From Pseudomonadota bacterium (GTDB lineage Bacteria > SAR324 > NAC60-12): a stretch of 64,000 bases of DNA. The DNA lies in the NCBI GenBank assembly GCA_004213175.1, contig SHAT01000003.1:1-64000 (forward strand), read 5' to 3'. Below are positions 9,880 through 18,657 of this stretch, piece by piece. The notes under the pieces were generated by a model. It was not told the origin of the DNA and searched no databases. It saw nothing but the letters and a program-made list of their open reading frames with translations. The position numbers were made by a program, and so were the translations under genes. Position 1 is the first letter of the stretch. Each line of letters opens with the position of its first letter.

Positions 9880-10500
9880 ATGAAAGTGTTGATAGCACTA
9901 TTTTTTATTGTAAATTCAGTAGTTGAAATCTCTGCACAAAACTTCGACGATGACCCATTAAAGTTAGATGGAGGTGATGAATTTGGTTTTGAGCCATTCG
10001 TAGAAGATGATTTCCAGGACAGTGATTTTGGTGTGGATGGATTCCAGAGTTTTGGAACCCAGCCCGGACAAGACTCCCAGGACCCTTTTGATCCTCGATT
10101 TGATTCCGGTAATAATTACCTTGATGAAGGCGCTTTTTCTGATGAAACTGAGTCAACATTGAAGGGAGATCTAATTGTTCGTCGTGAATTATTAACAAAA
10201 GAAGGAAAAGACGCTCCTTCAAACCTCGGTTATGGCGCAGGTACCGGTTTGATGATAGGTACTTGGTTCGCGTTCATTAGAAAAGAAACCAACACCCGTC
10301 AACAATTCCGTACAATCGGTACAAGTACTGTACTTGGGTCTTTAATTGGACTCATGTTAGGTACACGAAGTGTTTGGAATCCAGATGCCCCACGACCCGA
10401 AGAAATTTCAGAACCTACCGGCTTTTTCCAAACTCCCTCAGGCTGGCTTTATGCCAAAAGGGGAGAAGAGTTAAAAATTGCCTACCGTTGGAAGTTTTAG
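9880..10500 (+). CDS. Secreted acidic glycine-zipper protein C (paralogue of A and B)
   Basis: 206 aa from ATG 9880 (an ATG at 9850 would add ten residues; 9880 puts the signal peptide directly at the N-terminus, ending ISAQN, and has an AAGGA just ahead). Residues about 20-95 are very acidic and rich in Phe, Gly and Asp (repeated DDFQDSDFG-like units). The C-terminal half repeats the plan of A and B: LGYGAGTGLMIGTWFAF, a polar linker with a Thr-Ile-Gly-Thr, then VLGSLIGLMLG, and an Ala-Tyr-Arg-Trp-Lys-Phe terminus. It is transcribed divergently from B across a 220-nt AT-rich spacer that probably holds both promoters. Function unknown. Confidence 0.72.
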   Translation: MKVLIALFFIVNSVVEISAQNFDDDPLKLDGGDEFGFEPFVEDDFQDSDFGVDGFQSFGTQPGQDSQDPFDPRFDSGNNYLDEGAFSDETESTLKGDLIVRRELLTKEGKDAPSNLGYGAGTGLMIGTWFAFIRKETNTRQQFRTIGTSTVLGSLIGLMLGTRSVWNPDAPRPEEISEPTGFFQTPSGWLYAKRGEELKIAYRWKF

Positions 10501-10604
10501 CAACACTTACGCCAAATTTGACCATAGTAGCTTCATTGAAAGCAGTCCGGTTCTTAGATGTAATTTTTTTCTTCTGAAGAACGAATTTCTCATATTTCAT
10601 TTCC

Positions 10605-11537
10605 TCATTGTTTACGAATAATTTTGTTTAAAAGTCTCATATTTTCCCGAAAACGATAGCTGATAGTATTCAGTAAAATTCCTATCCCAATACTGCCAAA
10701 ACCTAACAGCATCAATCCTGTAGACAAAATTGCTGTTGGTATCTTGTTTACAAATTCGTCTTCCAGATAATCCAGAATGACCCAGATTCCAAAAACTAAT
10801 CCCACTATAATGAAAATCAGTCCAATTAGTCCAAAAAATGTAAGAGGTTTGTAGGCTTTTGCAATCCTACTAATTTCTGTAAGGACCCTCAATCCGTCTT
10901 GAACAGTTCGCAATTTTGATTCAGAACCCTCAGGGCGTTCCCTGTATGGGAGTGGTATTTCTTCAATCCTTAAACCATAATCCAAGACTCGGATAGTCAT
11001 TTCAGTCTCAACCTCAAAACCAGAGGAAAGTATCGGGATGGACTGAACCAAGTCTTTATTGAATGCACGGTATCCTGACATGATGTCAGTTAGCTTGTTA
11101 TTAAAAATCCAGTTAACCAGTCTGCGCACCAGATTATTACCAAAGATATGGAACAGTCTAAATGATTTTTTAGTATATTGTTCTAGTCTTACGCCAACTG
11201 TCATATCTGCGCAGTTCTTCATGACCGGTTTTAACAAATCCCAAACATGCTCTGCTGAATAAGTGTCATCCCCATCAACCAGAACGAAATAATCTGCTTC
11301 CACTTTTCTGAACATGCTTGAAACTACATTCCCTTTGCCTGGGCGAAGCTCCTTTATAACTTTTGCGCCACATTCCAGAGCGATAGCACCGGTACGGTCA
11401 GTACTATTGTTATCAAAAACAATAATTTCCGCTTCAGGAATTGTTGTTTTAAAATCCTGAATTACTTTACCAATAGTTATTTCTTCATTCAGGCACGGAA
11501 TTAGGATGACAATTTTTGTATTCTTGTTGTTCTTCAT
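10605..11537 (-). CDS. Family 2 glycosyltransferase, DPM1/GtrB-like, membrane-anchored
   Basis: Predicted polyprenyl-phosphate glycosyltransferase. The GT-A domain opens at once with IVILIPCLNEEITIGKVI, carries FDNNSTDRT and the metal-binding LVDGDDTYSA motif (DxD-type), and ends near residue 220. Two transmembrane helices follow (about 235-258 and 270-292), the layout of DPM1/GtrB enzymes that charge undecaprenyl or dolichyl phosphate with a sugar. ATG 11537 was preferred; an upstream TTG at 11564 overlaps the stop of the J-domain gene (TTGA) and has no Shine-Dalgarno. Translational coupling to that gene is possible either way. Confidence 0.88.
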   Translation of the reverse strand: MKNNKNTKIVILIPCLNEEITIGKVIQDFKTTIPEAEIIVFDNNSTDRTGAIALECGAKVIKELRPGKGNVVSSMFRKVEADYFVLVDGDDTYSAEHVWDLLKPVMKNCADMTVGVRLEQYTKKSFRLFHIFGNNLVRRLVNWIFNNKLTDIMSGYRAFNKDLVQSIPILSSGFEVETEMTIRVLDYGLRIEEIPLPYRERPEGSESKLRTVQDGLRVLTEISRIAKAYKPLTFFGLIGLIFIIVGLVFGIWVILDYLEDEFVNKIPTAILSTGLMLLGFGSIGIGILLNTISYRFRENMRLLNKIIRKQ

Positions 11538-11560
11538 AAGCTTCAGAGAATTGTTTTTGC

Positions 11561-12271
11561 TCAAAGTCTATATTTTTTTTTAATACTTCGCAACTCCTCT
11601 TCGATTTCATTTTCAGTATATTTGATATTTTTTGTAAAAGCCGCTTTTGAACCAGAATTAATTTCACGTTTCAAACGCTCCAGTTCTACTTCTATATTTT
11701 CCAGAGGTTCTTTGCGATTATTGACTGTATGTGTATTTTTATTATCCTTTTCTCTAGCATAACTATTTTCTGTTTGTTCGGAAACTACTTCAGTAATTTC
11801 TTGATAAATATTTCTGGCCCACTCAACCAATATTTCTAGTGGATCTCCGAAATTTAAACCAAATTTTATTAGCATTTCTTCAACTTCTTTTAGGAGATCT
11901 TCTAGGGTATCTTCCGGATTGGAAGTTGAAGAATTTTGCGCATTCACTGAGTGTTCTTTTTTACGTTTAAAGCTACTTCTGCCATAAGAAAAACTTGAGC
12001 TTCTTCCATTTTTCTGCTTATGTGGATGTTGATATTTTTTTTCAAATTTACCTAATTGGCTGTCAAAATCCTGCCTTTTTTGTGGATTTGCCAGAATTTC
12101 ATAAGCTTGAGTTAATCGTACAAATTCTTTTTGCCGTTTTTTCTGTTCTTCTACGGAAAGTTGTTGAAACAAGTCAGGGTGGCAGGATTTAGCTTTTTTT
12201 CGAAATGCTTTGCGGATCAAATCAATATCTGCTGTCGGAGATACATTGAGCAGTTTATAATAATTTTCCAT
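11561..12271 (-). CDS. J-domain (DnaJ-like) co-chaperone
   Basis: 236 aa. Residues 2-70 are a J domain with the invariant HPD tripeptide (AKSCHPDLFQ) and the closing YEILANPQKRQDFD, so it should stimulate an Hsp70 ATPase. There is no Gly/Phe region, no zinc-finger cysteines and no DnaJ C-terminal domain, which places it among the class III specialised J proteins. The remainder is charged and partly coiled-coil-like, ending KKKYRL. It lies 31 nt from, and divergent to, the exonuclease gene, and is followed by the glycosyltransferase. Confidence 0.85.
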   Translation of the reverse strand: MENYYKLLNVSPTADIDLIRKAFRKKAKSCHPDLFQQLSVEEQKKRQKEFVRLTQAYEILANPQKRQDFDSQLGKFEKKYQHPHKQKNGRSSSFSYGRSSFKRKKEHSVNAQNSSTSNPEDTLEDLLKEVEEMLIKFGLNFGDPLEILVEWARNIYQEITEVVSEQTENSYAREKDNKNTHTVNNRKEPLENIEVELERLKREINSGSKAAFTKNIKYTENEIEEELRSIKKKYRL

Positions 12272-12302
12272 TTTTTAACAAACAACTAATAATTTATATA
12301 CT

Positions 12303-12908
12303 ATGGTACGTATCCTCTATTTTGACTTAGAAACAAAATATTCTGCCGATGAAGTGGGCGGATGGGGTAATATTGAAGACATGGGGATGTCAATCGGAGT
12401 TATCTGGGATACAACCGATGAAAAATTCCATGTTTATATTGAACACCAAATTCAGGAAATGGTCGATCATTTTTATCGCGCAGACCAAATTGTTGGATTT
12501 AATCATGTAGGTTTTGATTATCGTGTAGTTGCTGGGGTTCGTCATTCAGATTCACATGAACGCTCACAGCTTCACACAGAATTGGCAGGATTAAATAATT
12601 TTGACATGCTGCTCGAATTAAAAAAACTGCTAGGTCACAGGCTAAAACTTGAAGCCATCGCAAGACCCACTCTAGGTAAAGGAAAATCAGCTGACGGCCT
12701 GCAGGCGCTTAAGTGGTACAAAGAGGGTAAGCTTGAAAAAATTATCGAATACTGCAAAATTGATGTTGAAGTAACTCGTGATGTTCATCGTTATGCATTA
12801 GAAAATCGAAAATTGCATTATGATTCAAGAAGTGGAATTAAAACTGTTGGATTGGACTGGGATGTCCTGCCAGCAAAAAAGGAGCCTCAGCAAATGTCTT
12901 TGTTTTAG
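12303..12908 (+). CDS. DEDD-type 3'-5' exonuclease (RNase H-like fold)
   Basis: 201 aa with the three exonuclease motifs in order: ILYFDLET (Exo I, DxE, residue 8), IVGFNHVGFDYRV (Exo II, residue 63) and IIEYCKIDVEVTRDV (Exo III, YxxxD, residue about 148). This is the DEDDy arrangement of DNA polymerase proofreading and RNase D-like exonucleases; the whole protein is a single catalytic domain with no helicase or polymerase attached. Substrate (DNA or RNA) cannot be read from the sequence. The ATG is 31 nt from the divergent J-domain gene. Confidence 0.8.
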   Translation: MVRILYFDLETKYSADEVGGWGNIEDMGMSIGVIWDTTDEKFHVYIEHQIQEMVDHFYRADQIVGFNHVGFDYRVVAGVRHSDSHERSQLHTELAGLNNFDMLLELKKLLGHRLKLEAIARPTLGKGKSADGLQALKWYKEGKLEKIIEYCKIDVEVTRDVHRYALENRKLHYDSRSGIKTVGLDWDVLPAKKEPQQMSLF

Positions 12909-12993
12909 TTTCAGATTTAAGTGAGGAGGACATTGATTGTGCCAAAAAATTTTTGTGGAGCTTGACAAATTTAGTACTCATTTTTCTTAAATT

Positions 12994-13794
12994 ATGACAT
13001 TTTTTGAAAAACTGGAGGAGCGGGTTTGCTCCACACAGAGCTATCTTTGTGTTGGCCTAGATCCAATTTGGGAAAAAATTCCTCAACATTTACCACGCAC
13101 TCAGGAAGGTTTGCTTGAATTTCTTTTAAAAATTGTAGAAGAAACTAAAGCTTATGCTGCGGCTTTCAAACCTAATTTTTCCTACTTTGAAATTTTGGGT
13201 GCCTCCGGAATGGAGGTTTTACAGGAATTAATACGTCAAATCCCTAGGGAAATACCTGTACTTGGTGATGCTAAAAGGGGTGATGTTGGACACTCATCGC
13301 AAATGTATGCAAAAGCTGTCTTTGAAACTTTCAAATGTGACGCTGTGACGGTATCACCCTACATGGGAGAAGATTCACTACAGCCTTTTTTTTCATATTC
13401 GGAGCGTGGCATTTTTGTCCTGTGTTTAACATCAAATCCCAGCGCCACTGATTTTCAACTCCCGGAAATGTATTTGCAGGTCGCAAGAAAAGTAAAAGAG
13501 TTAAATGTTGAGGGGAACGCTGGTTTAGTTGTTGGTGCCACCCGCCCGGGAAACATTGCCGCAGTTCGAAAAACCTGCGGACAGATGCCGTTTCTAATTC
13601 CCGGAGTCGGTGCTCAAGGAGGTGATTTGGAAAAAACTTTGATAGCAGCCGACGATGGTTCATTTATACCTTATCTTTTCAATGCTTCACGCAGTATTCT
13701 CTATGTTGACTCGAGCATAGATTATGCACAACAAGCAGGGAATGCCGCCAAAATGTTTCGTGATCAAATCAATTCCTGTCGCTTAAATTTGTAA
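12994..13794 (+). CDS. pyrF: Orotidine 5'-phosphate decarboxylase
   Basis: Last step of UMP synthesis: OMP to UMP plus CO2. The 266-aa product has the PyrF type 2 layout: LCVGLDP at the N-terminus, FKPNFSYFE with the first catalytic lysine at about residue 55, and the signature DAKRGDVGHSSQMYA (Asp-x-Lys-x-x-Asp, residues 92-97). The phosphate-binding end is GVGAQGGD. Its 3' end overlaps the 3' end of the convergent dacA by 26 nt. pyrB lies 33 kb away, so the pyrimidine genes are scattered. Confidence 0.95.
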   Translation: MTFFEKLEERVCSTQSYLCVGLDPIWEKIPQHLPRTQEGLLEFLLKIVEETKAYAAAFKPNFSYFEILGASGMEVLQELIRQIPREIPVLGDAKRGDVGHSSQMYAKAVFETFKCDAVTVSPYMGEDSLQPFFSYSERGIFVLCLTSNPSATDFQLPEMYLQVARKVKELNVEGNAGLVVGATRPGNIAAVRKTCGQMPFLIPGVGAQGGDLEKTLIAADDGSFIPYLFNASRSILYVDSSIDYAQQAGNAAKMFRDQINSCRLNL

Positions 13795-14953
13795 GCATGA
13801 AAGTAACTTCAGACAAGAAACTCTGTTTCTGTACAACAAATTCTGTTTGAAGTGCAACTTGTTTGAGCATCTTCCCATCCAGCCAGTATTCAAGTGTTCC
13901 GAGCTTTTGTTTCACTTTAACGGGTGCTATTGTTTGATAAGGGATTTGCGGCCGGATTTCCAGACGCTGAAGCTCTTCAGCATTTAACAAAAGACGTACA
14001 GATTCATTCGCACTTAACGAAACATTTTCTACCTCTCCCCCTTTTACACCTGCTGAATATGAAGAAACATCTTTTTTGTTAAATTCATAAATTTGATACT
14101 TATCAAATCCGTAATCTAACAAATGTCTGGCGGACTTGCTTCGCAACCGAGAATTCTTTGTGCCTAATACTATACAAATATAGCGTTGTCCATTACGCTT
14201 TGCTGAAGAAACCAGGTTGAACCCAGCACGTCGGTGATAGCCTGTTTTTAAACCCTCCATCCCACGGTAACCCCGGATCAGTCTATGATTTGTGTTCAGT
14301 AATTGAAATGTTCCGTTTCTGAAACTATCAAGCCGAGTTGAAGACCAGCGCAAAAATTGCGGATGCTTAATCAGTTCAAGCGCAAGTAAATATAAATCAT
14401 ATGCACTGCTCACATCGAATTTTTGACCGCGTCCTGGGGGCAAGCCGTGAACTGAATAAAAATCGGTATTGTTCATGCCAAGTTCGAGTGCACGTTCATT
14501 CATTCTTTTGATAAAGATTTTGACGTTGCCTTTAACATGCTCAGCTACTGCGACAGCCGCATCGTTTGCAGAAGAGATGACAGTAGCTTTCATTAGCTCT
14601 GAGAATTTAAAAATTTCTCCTTGTTTTAAATAAACCTGATGTCCACCAATTTTACTTGCCCAGCGTGATACCTTGACACTATCCTGCAAACTAATGTGCC
14701 CTGACTCAATTTCTTCAAGAGCAATCAAGGCGACCATCATTTTCACTAGTGATGCGGAATATAATTTTTGATGGATCCGGTCATGATGTAAAATTCGGCC
14801 GGAATTGGCATCGGCTAAAAGTGCAGCTTTGTAATTTGAGCGGTAACGGTTAACCTTTTCTTTAGGAAATACTGAATTTGTGGTGAAAAGAGTAATGAAA
14901 AATAATGCACCCAAAATGATTGTAAAACGTTTAAAAACAATTGAATTTATCAA
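13769..14953 (-). CDS. dacA: D-alanyl-D-alanine carboxypeptidase (PBP5/6 family)
   Basis: Periplasmic, membrane-associated serine carboxypeptidase that trims the terminal D-Ala of peptidoglycan pentapeptides. A signal peptide covers residues 1-30. All three penicillin-binding motifs are present: SASLVKMM (SxxK, about residue 66), SSANDAA (SxN, about residue 132) and LKTGYHRRAG (KTG, about residue 235). A PBP5 C-terminal beta domain follows from about residue 300. It ends in an overlap with the convergent pyrF. The gene symbol is assigned by family; dacC or dacD are equally possible names. Confidence 0.93.
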   Translation of the reverse strand: MINSIVFKRFTIILGALFFITLFTTNSVFPKEKVNRYRSNYKAALLADANSGRILHHDRIHQKLYSASLVKMMVALIALEEIESGHISLQDSVKVSRWASKIGGHQVYLKQGEIFKFSELMKATVISSANDAAVAVAEHVKGNVKIFIKRMNERALELGMNNTDFYSVHGLPPGRGQKFDVSSAYDLYLLALELIKHPQFLRWSSTRLDSFRNGTFQLLNTNHRLIRGYRGMEGLKTGYHRRAGFNLVSSAKRNGQRYICIVLGTKNSRLRSKSARHLLDYGFDKYQIYEFNKKDVSSYSAGVKGGEVENVSLSANESVRLLLNAEELQRLEIRPQIPYQTIAPVKVKQKLGTLEYWLDGKMLKQVALQTEFVVQKQSFLSEVTFMLTNLSDRN

Positions 14954-15109
14954 GGTCTCTTTCTTCCAATGGTGTGAGGTTTTGTAAGACTAAATTAGTA
15001 CTAGCTTGGCTACTACTTCAAGGATTGTACCGTTCTTATAAGTATTGCTTACTCAACTTTCAGGAAAATTAAAAAATTGTGTATCAATCAGGTTAATGAA
15101 TATCCCAGT

Positions 15110-15138
15110 TTGACTTTATTTTAACTTTTTACTAATCT
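15110..15138 (+). promoter_or_regulatory. Candidate sigma-70 promoter of the thiamine transport operon
   Basis: TTGACT (15110-15115) and TAATCT (15133-15138) are separated by 17 nt. Transcription would start near 15145, exactly at the 5' strand of the TPP riboswitch P1 stem, which supports the assignment. The -10 is a weak match. Confidence 0.5.
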
Positions 15139-15141
15139 AAA

Positions 15142-15237
15142 TGCAATTCGTTAGGGGTGGGGTTCCTGAACAAGGAGACCGCCTGAGAAAGTCCCTTGGA
15201 ACCTGATCCAGATAATGCTGGCGCAGGAAAACGATTC
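15142..15237 (+). promoter_or_regulatory. TPP riboswitch (THI element)
   Basis: The conserved core is plain: AGGGGTG at 15153-15159, CTGAGA at 15183-15188, then ACCTGATCCAGATAATGC at 15201-15218 and GCGCAGGAAA at 15221-15230. The flanking TCGTT and AACGA (15146-15150 and 15230-15234) close P1. Just after it AAAACG (15228-15233) and CGTTTT (15241-15246) form a 6-bp hairpin that competes with the 3' strand of P1, a likely switching element. It lies about 115 nt ahead of thiB, so thiamine pyrophosphate should repress the transport operon. Confidence 0.95.
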
Positions 15238-15353
15238 TTCCGTTTTGCAGTCTCTGCTACCAATTTCCGGCCATTTGCCTTTCTCCCCCCTAGGATATTG
15301 TCTAAAAGATTTTTTCTGGTTTTGCCGGGGAATTGTAATTATCTGAGAATGTT

Positions 15354-16367
15354 GTGAAAATAAAAATTTTGTCAATTTATTTCCTGTTATTCTTTTTTTC
15401 GGGAATTAATATCATTCCGGCTGCAACCGAGGCATTAACGATTTACACTTACGATTCTTTCAACAGTGAATGGGGTCCGGGACCGATAGTATTTAAAGGT
15501 TTTGAGGAGAAATGCTCCTGTAAACTAAAAGTTGTTTCAATAGGTGATTCCGGAAAAGTGTTGAATCGTGTAATCTTGGAAAAAGTGAATCCACAAGCTG
15601 ATATTCTGCTAGGTTTGAATAACAGTGAACTTGAAAAATCATTCAGTTATCACTTGTGGCAACCATACCGTTCATCACTTTTAGTAAAGGTGCCTACGGA
15701 TTTACGTGTGGATAAAAAATATCGTGTGACCCCTTTTGATTACGGATACATTGGGTTTGTTTACGACAGTCAAAAATTGAGAAAAGCTCCAAAAAGTCTG
15801 CAGGACTTGCTCGATCCAAAATACAAAAGAAAAATTGTTATCCAAAATCCGAAAACTTCTTCTCCGGGCTTGTCTATGTTACATTGGACAATTGCGGTTT
15901 ACGGTGAACAGGGCTATCTGGATTACTGGAAAAAACTGCAGCCGAATTTACTTTCTATAACAGATGGGTGGTCGGCGGCTTACGGTATGTTTAGTAAAGG
16001 CGAAGTTCCGATTGTCCTAAGTTACGTAACCAGTCCGGCTTATCATTTGGAATACGAAAAAACGGAACGTTATCAAACCGCTGTGTTTCAGGAAGGACAT
16101 TATAGGCAGATTGAATTTGCCGGAATTCTTAAAGGCACAAAAAGGATTAAACTCGCTCGTGCGTTTATCGATTTTATGCTTTCCGATATATTCCAAAACG
16201 CAATTCCGCTAAAAAATTGGATGTTTCCGGTCATACACTATCAAGCTCTGCCAGACTCTTTCAGAATTGTTCCTAAACCAAAAAGTGCTCCGGAATTGAA
16301 TCCAGCACGTGTTAATCAGCAAAACTCAAAATGGCTGAAAGCATGGTCACGGGCAATGTCAGAGTAG
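15354..16367 (+). CDS. thiB: Thiamine ABC transporter substrate-binding protein
   Basis: Periplasmic thiamine/TPP-binding protein of 337 aa. A signal peptide (residues 1-25) is followed by the ThiB signature LTIYTYDSFNSEWGPGP and FEEKCSCKLKVVSIGDSG. Start is GTG at 15354 preceded by GAGAAT. The position behind a TPP riboswitch and 7 nt ahead of thiP supports the substrate assignment over other iron/2-aminoethylphosphonate-type binding proteins of the same fold. Confidence 0.94.
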   Translation: MKIKILSIYFLLFFFSGINIIPAATEALTIYTYDSFNSEWGPGPIVFKGFEEKCSCKLKVVSIGDSGKVLNRVILEKVNPQADILLGLNNSELEKSFSYHLWQPYRSSLLVKVPTDLRVDKKYRVTPFDYGYIGFVYDSQKLRKAPKSLQDLLDPKYKRKIVIQNPKTSSPGLSMLHWTIAVYGEQGYLDYWKKLQPNLLSITDGWSAAYGMFSKGEVPIVLSYVTSPAYHLEYEKTERYQTAVFQEGHYRQIEFAGILKGTKRIKLARAFIDFMLSDIFQNAIPLKNWMFPVIHYQALPDSFRIVPKPKSAPELNPARVNQQNSKWLKAWSRAMSE

Positions 16368-16374
16368 TTGAAAA

Positions 16375-18042
16375 ATGAAATTTCACCTTCTGCGTCCTCT
16401 GCAAATATCCTCTCTTCTTTTGCTTGGAGCAGGATTTTACTGGCCGGTTTTAAGTTTTCTTTCCGGAAGCAATCCTCTGTATTCAGAAGAAAGTTTCTTC
16501 CATGGAGAGTTTTTTCTAGATTTTTTAAGTGACCCATGGAACTTAAAAGTCATTGCTTTCTCAATCGTTCAGGCATTTATGAGCGCGCTTATTTCAATCC
16601 TTGTTGGACTCCCCGGAGCATGGTTACTTACACACTATAATTTCCCGGGGCAGCGCTGGTTCCGTCTGCTTACATATCTCCCTTTTATTTTGCCTTCAAT
16701 TTTGGTGGTTTTGGCGATGGTTCTTTTTTTTGGTAACAATGGCTGGATCAACCGTGGTTTAATGTTTTTTTTGGGCACAGAAGAACCACCTGTGCAATTC
16801 CTCTATTCACTGTCCGGAATTTTAATTGCGCATGTTTTTTATAATTTCCCCATTGCGATGAAAATAATTGGTGACCAGTGGGAAAGGATTTCTGAGCAAT
16901 ATCTCCAGGCTGCGCGATCACTCGGTGCAGGAAGTATCAAGCGTTTTTTTGGTATAACTTTCCCTTTGCTGCTGCCTTCAATTGGTTCTGCTTTTGTGTT
17001 GATATTTATTCTCTGTATGAACAGTTTTGCGATTATACTAGTTCTCGGCGGGGGTATTCGTTACACAACAATCGAAGTTTTGATTTATCAATTAGCACGC
17101 ATTGAACTAGATTTTTCAGGAGCCGGGAGTTTAGCTTTTCTGCAGGGGTGTTTGAGCTTGGTCAGCATGGTAATTCTGTTCAGGGGGAGGAACCGCTGGG
17201 TTGAACAGAAATCTCCAGTAAAAAGTTGGCTGCCGTTAAAACTGAGGAATTATTCCCTGAAAGCCTGGTTTGCTTTGTGTTGGATCATATTTGTCTTAAT
17301 TTTTACATTGGGACCTCTGTCTGCGATAGTACTGGACTCTTTTCGTAAATTTGAGAATGGTGAGTGGATTTACACCTGGTACTGGTATGATAAACTTTTC
17401 AGCTGGAGTGAAAACAATTATTTTCTCTCATCACTCTGGAACTCACTTCGAATAGGTCTCGGCAGTGCTCTTATTTCATCCTTGTGCGGAATTGGTCTGG
17501 TAAGTTTAATTGCCTATAAAAAAGGTGGACAGCGTCGTTTTTGGGAAGTGCTGACGTTGTTTCCGCTCACACTGTCAACGGTAGTTTTTGGTGTAGCATG
17601 GTTCCATTTTTATCAGGGTAATCTAGTTGACACTGTTCCGTTGATTTATGTAGTAATAGCCATGCATGCGTTGTTGACTTGTCCTTACTGGATTCGAGTG
17701 GTTCTACCAACTCTGGAAAGCATACCGCAAAAGTGGCACATAGAGTCAAAAATGCTCGGGGGAACAATTCTGGAATATGGATTTCGAATTTTGTGGCCCT
17801 GGCTGCGCAAAACATTTTTGATCGCGTTTTTCTTCAGTTTTTCGCTTTCACTCGGAGAACTTAACTCCACCATGATGATTGCGGATGATAGCGTACGTAC
17901 CCTCCCGCTTGAAATATACGGAGCGATTTCCGGTTATCGTTTTTCATATGCTTCGGCGGTTGCGGTTATTCTCCTTTTTCTCTCTGTATCTATATTCTTC
18001 GCAGTGGAACGTAGTTTGGGACACTTTGAACTTTATAAATAA
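16375..18042 (+). CDS. thiP: Thiamine ABC transporter permease
   Basis: 555-aa inner-membrane permease with two tandem binding-protein-dependent transport domains, the layout of ThiP and of Fe3+ FbpB-type permeases. EAA loops, which dock the ATPase, are seen in each half: EQYLQAARSLGAGSIKRFFG (about residue 180) and a second, more divergent one near residue 455 (ESKMLGGTILEYGF). It follows thiB by 7 nt. The ATPase gene thiQ does not follow; the next frame is an unrelated small protein. Confidence 0.92.
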   Translation: MKFHLLRPLQISSLLLLGAGFYWPVLSFLSGSNPLYSEESFFHGEFFLDFLSDPWNLKVIAFSIVQAFMSALISILVGLPGAWLLTHYNFPGQRWFRLLTYLPFILPSILVVLAMVLFFGNNGWINRGLMFFLGTEEPPVQFLYSLSGILIAHVFYNFPIAMKIIGDQWERISEQYLQAARSLGAGSIKRFFGITFPLLLPSIGSAFVLIFILCMNSFAIILVLGGGIRYTTIEVLIYQLARIELDFSGAGSLAFLQGCLSLVSMVILFRGRNRWVEQKSPVKSWLPLKLRNYSLKAWFALCWIIFVLIFTLGPLSAIVLDSFRKFENGEWIYTWYWYDKLFSWSENNYFLSSLWNSLRIGLGSALISSLCGIGLVSLIAYKKGGQRRFWEVLTLFPLTLSTVVFGVAWFHFYQGNLVDTVPLIYVVIAMHALLTCPYWIRVVLPTLESIPQKWHIESKMLGGTILEYGFRILWPWLRKTFLIAFFFSFSLSLGELNSTMMIADDSVRTLPLEIYGAISGYRFSYASAVAVILLFLSVSIFFAVERSLGHFELYK

Positions 18043-18155
18043 AATTAAAGAATATTTACGTGAAAAAACTTTACACTTATTCAGGACAAAGTATATGCTG
18101 AAACAGTAGAATGTAACTCAGTTTGATAACTAAAAAATCCTATGGGAAGGAATGT

Positions 18156-18563
18156 ATGGGAATTGGGTGCATAAGAGAGGAAACGTATATTGCAGAAAAA
18201 AATGCTGCTGGAGAAATATCTGCTTCATTCTTGGAGCAAGATTTAGAATCAGTAATTTTTAAATATGCTATCAGAACATTCCCTTTTTCTAGTGCTTTCG
18301 AAAACGTTCCTGGTTATCGTGAAGAAGAACTACCGGAATTGATCCAGGGACTGATTTCAGAAGGTATAATCAAAGTTGGATTTTATTACGAAGAAATGCA
18401 GGAAGACCTAACAATTTTTTATTTCCTGCGTTTGAGTAAAGAAAAACATTTAGTTCTGGGACTCGATCCTAAAGAGGTATCAGTATTTATTTCAAATGTA
18501 AACGGAATCTTTCGTTTGAGCGATGAACAATACGTTAACTTGCTGAAAATCCCGATCTGTTGA
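18156..18563 (+). CDS. Conserved-looking hypothetical protein (135 aa)
   Basis: No family recognised. The ATG at 18156 has a strong Shine-Dalgarno (GGAAGGA, about 5 nt ahead) and is preferred over an in-frame TTG at 18123. The N-terminus has two cysteines in CMGIGC, then charged alternating helix and strand content (EEELPELIQGLISEGIIKVGF). No signal peptide or membrane segment. It is 110 nt after thiP on the same strand but has its own ribosome-binding site. It bears no Walker motifs, so it cannot replace ThiQ. Confidence 0.6.
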   Translation: MGIGCIREETYIAEKNAAGEISASFLEQDLESVIFKYAIRTFPFSSAFENVPGYREEELPELIQGLISEGIIKVGFYYEEMQEDLTIFYFLRLSKEKHLVLGLDPKEVSVFISNVNGIFRLSDEQYVNLLKIPIC

Positions 18564-18657
18564 GTCATTCCTGATTTAGCAAAATCTCTGTTTTTACTTC
18601 CATCCACAATTATAATGGCAGTACTCTTTTTTTCTTAATTTTCTGGAATAATAATAT

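Noticed and set aside
13769-13794. 26-nt overlap of pyrF and dacA 3' ends as an antisense control
   Set aside because: Short convergent overlaps are common in compact genomes; nothing else supports regulation.
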